NCBI RefSeq assembly: GCF_902686445.1
Contig: NC_062214.1
Span: 50,441,177 to 50,505,176, forward strand
From: Sciurus carolinensis
Lineage: Eukaryota > Chordata > Mammalia > Rodentia > Sciuridae
Direction of reading: 5' to 3'
Length of the DNA: 64,000 nt
Each line of letters starts with the position of its first letter. Position 1 is the stretch's first letter. The notes below the pieces were generated by a model. The model made no database searches, was not told the origin of the DNA, and saw only the letters and a program-made list of their open reading frames with translations. The translations under genes were made by a program, and so were the position numbers. Below are positions 57,105 through 64,000 of the stretch, piece by piece.

Positions 57105-60100
57105 CTAATGCCAAATAGTAGGCTTTAGGCAAATATGGTGTCTGCAACTAAACTTTCATGGATTCCTGACAAATAAGTTTGCATCAGATTTTGTATCCTG
57201 CTCTACTGACTTACCCTTAGCATTTTTCTGTAATGCTATTCTTTGAAATTGTGATATTTAATGGCTGAGTGATTTTTATCTGTGTATATATTCCATAATT
57301 TATTAACTTTTCCTTTTACATCAGACAGATTCATTCATTTTCTGTTCAACTTTACATTGTATTTGGACAGTCAACATGCATCTGGATTATTCTTTTTTTT
57401 CCCCCTTACCTTTCACATACTTAAGCATTGTGAAGAGGCCTCTGCAGTAATCAAAAACTGGCTCTACCTTTTTATACAGGGAGGTCTCTTAGACATTTGA
57501 AGATGGTTTCATCTCTCCTTCTCCCTCAAGGGCTCTCATTCAGGCTGGCAATTTTGTCTCATTAGCAGTTTCTCCTCCATACAACATTTGAACCCTTCTC
57601 TATCCCATGGGCTGTATCTTTTTGAACCTGGAGCATCTGGACTCTGAACTCCTTGCACACCCTCCCACCAGCAGTCCACCCCTTAATCTTTCTCCCAGGG
57701 CCTCTCCTGCTTCACTGGGCCCTGATTCCTTGGGATTAGGCCTTAGTAGGCCATAACTTTTTCAGAGGCAGTCTGTACCCAGACACAAAGCTCAGGTGTT
57801 GTGTCCTCTCTTCTGTATGGCTGATGATCCCTGCTTTCCTCTAATGGTCTGTGGTTATTAGGATGTTAACTTTGACTCAAGCTTATGGGTGGGTGTCCCA
57901 TTGTGGCCTTTGTTTCTTTCAAATCACCGAGTAGACCATGTTGAATGTGGTGTTCCCTTTTATTGCCTTGCTTCAGAATCATAACCTTGACAATGACCTC
58001 CCCATTTTACTTCCTGCTGCTGGTACCTCTTGCTGGATGTGTGTTGTTCACCATTCTATAAAGTCCAGCACAGAGATGCTGGGACTTCAACTGGCAGGGT
58101 GGCAAAGGAAACTACGCTAGTGGGAATGTGGATGCTGACCATATGGTGGTTCCAAAGGGCACAGTTTAGTGCATGGTGGATCCCAGGGAGCCAGGACTCT
58201 GCCTATACATCCGTGTTACCTGAGGTGGGAGGGAGTCTTTCCCAGGATGCCTTGGTACTGGTTCCTATTCCCTGATGCTAAAGGCTGCCTGCTGGGAAGG
58301 CTAAGGCCCACAACCAGGACTTAGTGTCCAGTCTGGAGACAGCAGCTGGAGGAGACATGACCTGGCCTTTCCCTTCTCTCCCTGGGTCCAGCAGCCTTTC
58401 CTTCACAATTCTGCTACCTACTGCCCTGTTGCAGAGCTGCAGGGCCAGCCTGCCTATGGGATAGGATGTCTCACAGAGCACCACACAACTGGTTAAAACC
58501 TAACAAAGACCTGCATGTGGAGTCCCCAGACTCCCAATCTAATGATTTTTCTGTACATTGTATTACCAAAAAATCCAACTCCAAGGAGGACCTTTAGGAA
58601 CTGCCTGCTCTGCCTTTATCTTGAAGTAGAAGGGACCTTCCTTTGCTAGCACTTCAGGAAAATCCTTTATAGTCTCTCACTGAATCATTTTGATAACAGT
58701 CTAGATATTCTAAATGTATATTTGCAACAGCTGCACAAGAAATCCGAGTAACCAGTTTTTCAGAACCTAAGCAGTTAATGCTAGAAATTTTGCTGCAAAT
58801 AAATTGATCAGTATGCAAGACAGTTGTCACGGCTGAATCATGGTCCACAGTTAAGGTAAACAGAGCTGTGATGACATCTTCTGAGCAGAATACAAATGCA
58901 GCTACATTTCCTCCCAGAGGTTTCTGACATTCCTTCTACACGGATAACAGATTCTCCTAAGAAGGTGTTGGTCACAAGGAAGAAAGATCTTTGTTTAATC
59001 CCTCTGAAAAGGTAGGGCTGTGGTATTTGATGTGCTTTCTGTGCAGAGAATTGTTCTAAGAGAGCCGAGTATTGAGGAGAGCATTTTTTCCTTGGTTAGC
59101 TGTCTCCCCTCACTCCTCTCCCACCCATGGAGGGAGCCTTGTGGTTTCTCATTTATTGGATGATCATTAAAATAGTATATGTGGTTGTATTGTGGAAGTT
59201 TGCATGTCATTAATTTTTTTTCAATGTGAAGATCAAGGAATATTTTCCTTATTTGGATTCACATGAAGTAGCGGGCTTAAAACAAAATGTCTTTTTTCAT
59301 TTCCTCCTCTTTCTTTCATCTTAATGCTCTCAAGTTTCACATTTTTTCCCAGGTTTTTCCTTCCTACGTGGTATTATAGAAATTGCACACAATGTGTCTC
59401 CTTTTGAAATGTAGAATGATTTGTAGCTAGATGCTGCATCACAAGCCAGATATGTTTTCTGTGTTATGGTGAAGCTTGTAAAATCCTTAGCTTGTACTGA
59501 TTTTAGAATGAGCTCAAAACCTCATTGCAACTTTGTCTAAGAGCAGGCAGTCATTTCCCCCTGTGTGTAATGGGGGACACAGCTTCTTGGTGGGATATTT
59601 GCATTTGGGGTTGGACTGCTATGGGTACAGATATTTCTATTTGTGCATTTGCCATCGGTGATGATCAGGGACCCTGATCAGAAAGCTTTAGAAGAGGGCT
59701 GCATTTGAAGTGGGGGAATAACTAGACCTGTAGGGAGATACAGCTGGGGTAAAAGACCAGGAAGCTCCAGGGGCTGAAGGGAGCAAGAATGCATACCCCT
59801 CAATTGGGCTGACTACAAATGCTCAGGAATGCTGGAACAGTCAAAGGAATGCATTTAGGAAAGAACATCTTTTATATCGTGCTTTAATCCTGTAGCACTG
59901 AGGCATTTCTGTAGCCTGTTTTCAGGTTAGCACAGGTGTGGCCTCCTCTCTTAAACCTTCTTAAATGTTCCTAGTTATCCCCACAACACAGTACCTCTCT
60001 CACAAAAGGCAGTTCTCTGGCCACACGTCTGCCTCACACTGTCTTACATCCGTCTCTTCATCTCTGCCTGTTGCACAGCCCCTGGCTCAAAGCAAGAGCT

Positions 60101-60555
60101 TTGTAAATACTGCCAATTTGCTTACAGCACCCCAGCAAAAGGAAGGAGCATCTGATTAACTCCATTTCTTAGTTGAAGCATAGGTGGAGAAACTGAGTCA
60201 GATAGGGTTGAAGTGGAACTGGAAACAGATTCCTGCTGGCTGTGTGGCCCTGTGAATAAATGACCAAGGAGGGTGTGAATGTGTGCCTCTGCCTCACTCA
60301 AAAAATCCCCATGTACAGAGCATGTGTGGCATGGTGGATGTAAATACACAACCAGCCCAACCATATGTTTCTGCCTCCTCTAGAAATTTTTTGCACTGTG
60401 CAGTGTATGTAGGAGGATCAGGTGACCAGGGTTTTTTAAAATTTTCCCTTTTGGGACCCTGATGCTGACACACCACGATTTTGAGGCAATGACATCATTG
60501 TGTTGCTCTTTGAGCTCCGCCATCCTGGTCCTGTCTTCCACCTGGGCAGCAGTGC
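57105..60555. other. intronic, mostly unassigned
   Basis: A minus-strand open frame (58654 to about 58930) has protein-like composition but no identified family. A 47-bp stretch at 59699-59745 resembles 60718-60764. Confidence 0.4.
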
Positions 60556-60559
60556 CTCC

Positions 60560-61380
60560 CTTCATTCACAGGAGAAGAACAAGTATAGTGCCAGTGTCAC
60601 AGGGACCAGCCTCATGATGGGGAGGAGGGGACTGGTGGAAACAGGCCTCCCTGAGAAGGGATTTTTGAGCAGAATGTAAATGACTGAGGAGTGAACAGTG
60701 AAGAGATCATTACCGGGTTGCATTTGAAGACAGGGAGTAACTAGATCTATAGGGAGATGCAACTTCCTTGCCAGAGGACATAACATATGCAAAGGTCCTG
60801 AGGTGAGAGGGAACATGGTATGCTCAAGAAACTGACTGGGCAGTGGAGCTGGAACTGGAGCTTGTACCGGGTAGAGCTAGGTAGGAGAGACAGACAGCAG
60901 ACTGGCCATACAGGAACTGGTTGATCATGGCAGGGAACTTTGCATTGTATTAAGAGCAAAGAGAAGCCCTTAGAGAATGGAAGGGCTGGCCTCATCCCAT
61001 CTGGCTTCTAAGGGGTACTCAATGGGAGGGTCAAGGATAGGTATAAGAAGACCCAGGGGTGTTGTGAGGCAGGCCACAGCAGAACCCAGAAGGTGGAAAG
61101 ACTAGAGAAGGTGAGAGTGAGACTTGATGACTGGGTTTGGGAGCCAGCAAAGAGACAGCATTGATGGTCTGTGCCTGGGTGGTCACCAGGGGGAGAACAT
61201 AGAGAAAGGAGACTGTGTATGATACCTTGGCATTTGGAAATGGAGCAGCAACTGGCAAACGAGACCTGGAAGGAGAAATGTGAGTCAGGAGACCAGGAGT
61301 GGAGTGCCTGGACAACCAGGAGAGTTGCTCAAAGTGAGGCTGGGAGAGCCACAACCCACAGAGAAGGTGGGACAGAAGAG
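60560..61380 (+). repeat. unassigned ancient repeat
   Basis: 'atatgcaaaggtcctgaggt', 'catgcaggaactggttgat'-like text and 'atggagcagcaactggcaaa' follow the family seen at 26450 and 31520. Confidence 0.4.
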
Positions 61381-62750
61381 TGATTATGTGCCTTCTCCAG
61401 ATGTGATCATGGTGACTGTCTAGTGATGGGGATCTAGTCCAAATGGAGAAAGAGGAGGCCTGAAGGATAGGCAGCTCTTTGGTGGCATTTTGCTCCTCAA
61501 GGGAGACAGATTGCTTTGCCACAGTTCCAAACTTGCTTGTACATGGAAAATTTCACATCTGTTTTTAAGGTTGATTTGAATTTGATGCAGGGTGGTGTCG
61601 TCATAGGATACATTCAAGTTTCCAGGCAGCACTAGGTGCCCCTCCTTGCTAACTGGCAATACCTCAACTGCATAGGAAAGTCGAGGCAAAGACCCTGATC
61701 CTTGCGCTCCTTTCAGTTGCACCCCTTGCCAGACTCTGCTGGGCCTGCCCACAAGGACCTGAAGTCAAGGGGATAGATGACTGATCCAGAACTTCTGGGT
61801 TCCCTCGCTGCACTAGCCAAAGCAGCTTCTGAAGGGTGGCAGTGTAGATGCTCTCTTTTCTCCCAGGTGAGTCTGTCAAGGATGAGCTTCCTTGCCAGCG
61901 AGAGAAAAGTTCTGACCATGTCAAGTCCAGGGAGGTGTGTTTGTGTGGCATGTGTGTGCATGACATGCATGTGTAGTGTGTGTGCATATTATTGTGTGGT
62001 GTGAGTAGTTTGTGTAGGTGATGCCCTGAGAGAAGATGTGTGGGGAAGCTCACAGCTCTCAGCACAGCTCTGCCCATTGCTGGCCACTTCTCTGGGGTGT
62101 GAGTGGGCCTGCCTTCTGGCAGAGCCTTAGTAAGGCAGCAAAAGGTGGGCAGGGAAGAGGCTTTCATCTCAGGCTGCCCCTTCTTTCATTCCTTGGGGAC
62201 AGCATCACTTAGGGGTTACCAAGCAGAAGAGGCCAGGCTCCATGGCTCACCACTCCATAGATAAATATTCAGATTCGAATTGGTCGGAAAATAGGTTTTA
62301 TTCAAAACCAGCTTTGAGGGAAGATAGAAGAAACTGTTTCAAAATTTCCATTTTGGGAGACTTTGGGGTGAGGAAAAAAAAGAAAGGCAGGAAGTATTCA
62401 TGTACAGATTGAGTTAGCCTGTGCTAGACAGGCCAGGGCAGGGGTGGCCTCCATTCTTAACTTTCTTGGCATCATCAGGCCAAGGGCAGCCCCTCAGCCT
62501 TTACTCTCATCATGAACAAGTTGCTCTCAGTTTCATAAGGGCCCCCCAACTTCATAGGGAGCCCACTTTCTGAGCACTTGAGGGGGGTCCAGGAGGACTA
62601 AAGCAGCTGCCTTCCCCACACACAGTGCCCCCACCATTGCATTTCCTGCACTGAACCAGCTAAAACCAGAAAATCAGACTCACAGAAGTGTTTTAATTCC
62701 TCATGGTAAGAAAATGTCTAAGTTTTGTTAGTATCTCTCTGTGTGTACCT
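61381..62750. other. intronic, nothing recognised
   Basis: A TG-rich stretch lies at about 61935-62005. No exon is recognisable. Confidence 0.45.
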
Positions 62751-62760
62751 GTTTGGCGAC

Positions 62761-62788
62761 GGGGTGTGGGTGGGTGGGTGGGTACTGG
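62761..62788 (+). repeat. (TGGG)n, sense-strand G-quadruplex motif
   Basis: GGGG-TGT-GGG followed by (TGGG)3 gives five G-runs with 1-3 base loops. It would be transcribed into ARNT2 pre-mRNA. Confidence 0.9.
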
Positions 62789-62926
62789 GAATCTAACCAC
62801 TGATCTACATCCTAGCCCTTTTTATTTTTTATTTTGTGACAGGATCTCACTAAGTTGCTGAGGGTCTTGCTAAGTGGCTGAGGTTGGCCTCAAACTTGCC
62901 ATCCTCCTGCCTCAGCCTCCCTGGTA
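62785..62926 (-). mobile_element. MEN-type SINE, truncated
   Basis: 'tactgggaatctaaccactg' (ID, deleted centre), then 'ttttgtgacaggatctcact' and 'atcctcctgcctcagcctcc'. The distal B1 end is missing. The TGGG array sits at its 3'-tail side. Confidence 0.83.
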
Positions 62927-63267
62927 GATCTGGACATTTTTATATATTTTCATTGATATTGTAGAGTTGTCTTCTAGGAGGATCATCCTTATGTACCCAG
63001 CTGCGGGATATGATGACAGCCACTTGGTCACCTGTGGGGATCTGAGACATGATTTCCTTGCTACGAAGTATAGTGGTCAGGTTTCCCCGTTTCTTTGTTT
63101 CTGAGTGAAATTCAGAGACCCTGGAGCAGGATGACTATTCACCTGAATGGTTCAGCTTCTTTGCTCCATTTGACACCAGGCCCTGGCCTTTGAGATAACC
63201 ACTTCTGACCTATCCAGGGACCTTCCCAGGAATCCCAGGAGCTTTGCCTGCTTGCACTCGAGTCACA

Positions 63268-63293
63268 GGAAAAAAAAAAAAAAAAAAAAAAAA
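63268..63293. repeat. A-tract (about 24 A)
   Basis: An A run with no SINE body recognised upstream. Confidence 0.85.
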
Positions 63294-63577
63294 CTACAGA
63301 CTTGGGAAACAGGTGGTCACTTTCCTAGGAAAGTCTTGTCCATATCCCACATAGCTGGATGTGGACATAGACAACGATTAGAGAGGTCTCTTTCCTCTGA
63401 TTTTTGCTTTTGTTTAAATTTATTAAGGGTGGCTCCTAAAAATCAACATTAGAGAAAACATTTAACCTTTAAGGTAAATTTTAACCTTGTGGATTGCATC
63501 TTCCATTTGGTTTATTCAGTATCTAGAACTCTATTTTAGTTATCAACATGGCATTTGATGAAATGAGACATCCATTC

Positions 63578-63904
63578 TGTTAGAAATATTAGGGTGCTGC
63601 AAGGATCAAACACGTGCTCAGAAGTAGCTTGGGAAGGCAAACTTTATTTCTGCAGAAGGGTGTGCTACTGAACCTGGCAAGCAAACACATTTGGGCAGCA
63701 GTCTACCTAATTTTATCCCGAATCCAGCACTGCCCCTTGCTCTGATAGGAGGAGCTAAGGGTCACAATCTGTGCAACTGGCTAATTTTAAAATTGGGCAT
63801 GGCGAAGGGAAGGGCTATAGTTAAAATGACTACAATTGGATCTTACATCCCAAATAAGGCTAAATACTATATTCTGAAAATGGACCACCAGACTGTTTTT
63901 CACA
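63578..63904 (-). mobile_element. ERV1-like solo LTR with 4-bp target duplication
   Basis: On the minus strand it begins TGTGAAAAAC and ends TTCTAACA. It contains a TATA-like 'gggataaaattag' and, downstream, a poly(A) signal in 'cagaaataaagtttgcc'. ATTC flanks it at 63574-63577 and 63905-63908. Four-base duplications are typical of class I elements. It has no internal region. Confidence 0.65.
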
Positions 63905-64000
63905 ATTCCTTAAATAAACTCTAAAAAGTAAGCAGAGGAGCAGATTTCCTTGCCATCATGAAGAATGTCTATCTTACGTCAGCATCTCATTTCAATTAAA

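Larger units (their letters stand above)
20883..64000 (+). other. ARNT2: ARNT2 intron 1 (5' part)
   Basis: It opens with gtgagtag after coding exon 1 and runs to the window edge. I looked for exon 2 (expected to begin after a phase-1 acceptor and to encode a Met/Ala/Gly-rich stretch, then basic residues) and for the CpG-rich coding text of the bHLH, and found neither. Intron 1 is therefore at least 43.1 kb if no exon was missed. Confidence 0.8.

Noticed and set aside
22461..64000. ARNT2 exon 2 within the window
   Set aside because: No stretch combines a phase-1 acceptor with the expected Glu-Met start and the basic CpG-containing coding text. It was not found by eye; a cDNA alignment would settle it.
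1..64000. CRISPR array, prokaryotic operon or organellar insert
   Set aside because: No regularly spaced repeats, no dense bacterial-type coding, and no mitochondrial rRNA/tRNA text. The DNA is typical mammalian nuclear sequence.

Overview
This is a nuclear window from a squirrel-family rodent (Sciuridae). The main evidence is its young SINEs. Several are ID elements (tRNA-Ala-like, carrying a 'gatatagctcag' A box and a 'gggttcgatcc' B box). Many others are B1-ID composites of the MEN / B1-dID type: a 7SL-derived B1 head, a linker ending in A-rich sequence, and an ID tail. Ancient mammalian repeats (MIR, L2, L1M 3' ends, ERVL-MaLR LTRs, hAT fossils) fill much of the rest. Repeat family names come from recognising consensus text by memory; no search was run.

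The only convincing protein-coding sequence is the first coding exon of ARNT2 on the + strand (20852-20882). It encodes MATPAAVNPP plus the first base of codon 11, then a perfect gtgagt donor. It sits in a CpG island at about 20100-21420. Positions 1 to about 20600 are therefore 5' intergenic sequence, and 20883-64000 is the 5' part of ARNT2 intron 1. I found no second ARNT2 exon in the window.

Upstream region (1-20100): degenerate MIR and L1M remnants, several SINEs, one copy of an LTR-like repeat that recurs at 47.7 kb, and a class I endogenous retrovirus remnant (about 13490-14900). The remnant has an LTR with a poly(A) signal, a tRNA-His-type primer-binding site, a leader with a splice donor, and a truncated gag start. 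Its LTR holds about 66 tandem CCCTCT units, the most striking sequence in the window. On the minus strand this is a G-quadruplex-prone AGAGGG array, the same hexamer known from the SVA insertion of X-linked dystonia-parkinsonism. A second LTR-like block lies at about 16300-16480. A 15-bp-flanked ID and a (CCCCA)n tract lie closer to the promoter.

Intron 1 (20883-64000): no recognisable genes. It contains a four-layer nested insertion (L1, then MaLR LTR, then MEN, then ID) at 25.1-26.4 kb. A 450-bp ERVK-type solo LTR has a perfect 6-bp target duplication (37760-38209). MaLR LTRs with 5-bp duplications lie at 38711-39144 and 56730-57098, and an ERV1-like solo LTR with a 4-bp duplication at 63578-63904. 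Two ID insertions (33.6 and 40.1 kb) also have intact duplications. MEN copies lie mostly antisense to ARNT2. Two repeat-poor, AT-rich blocks with POU/homeodomain motifs (31.2-31.55 and 33.14-33.56 kb) are candidate enhancers. I saw no CRISPR, rRNA or true tRNA gene.
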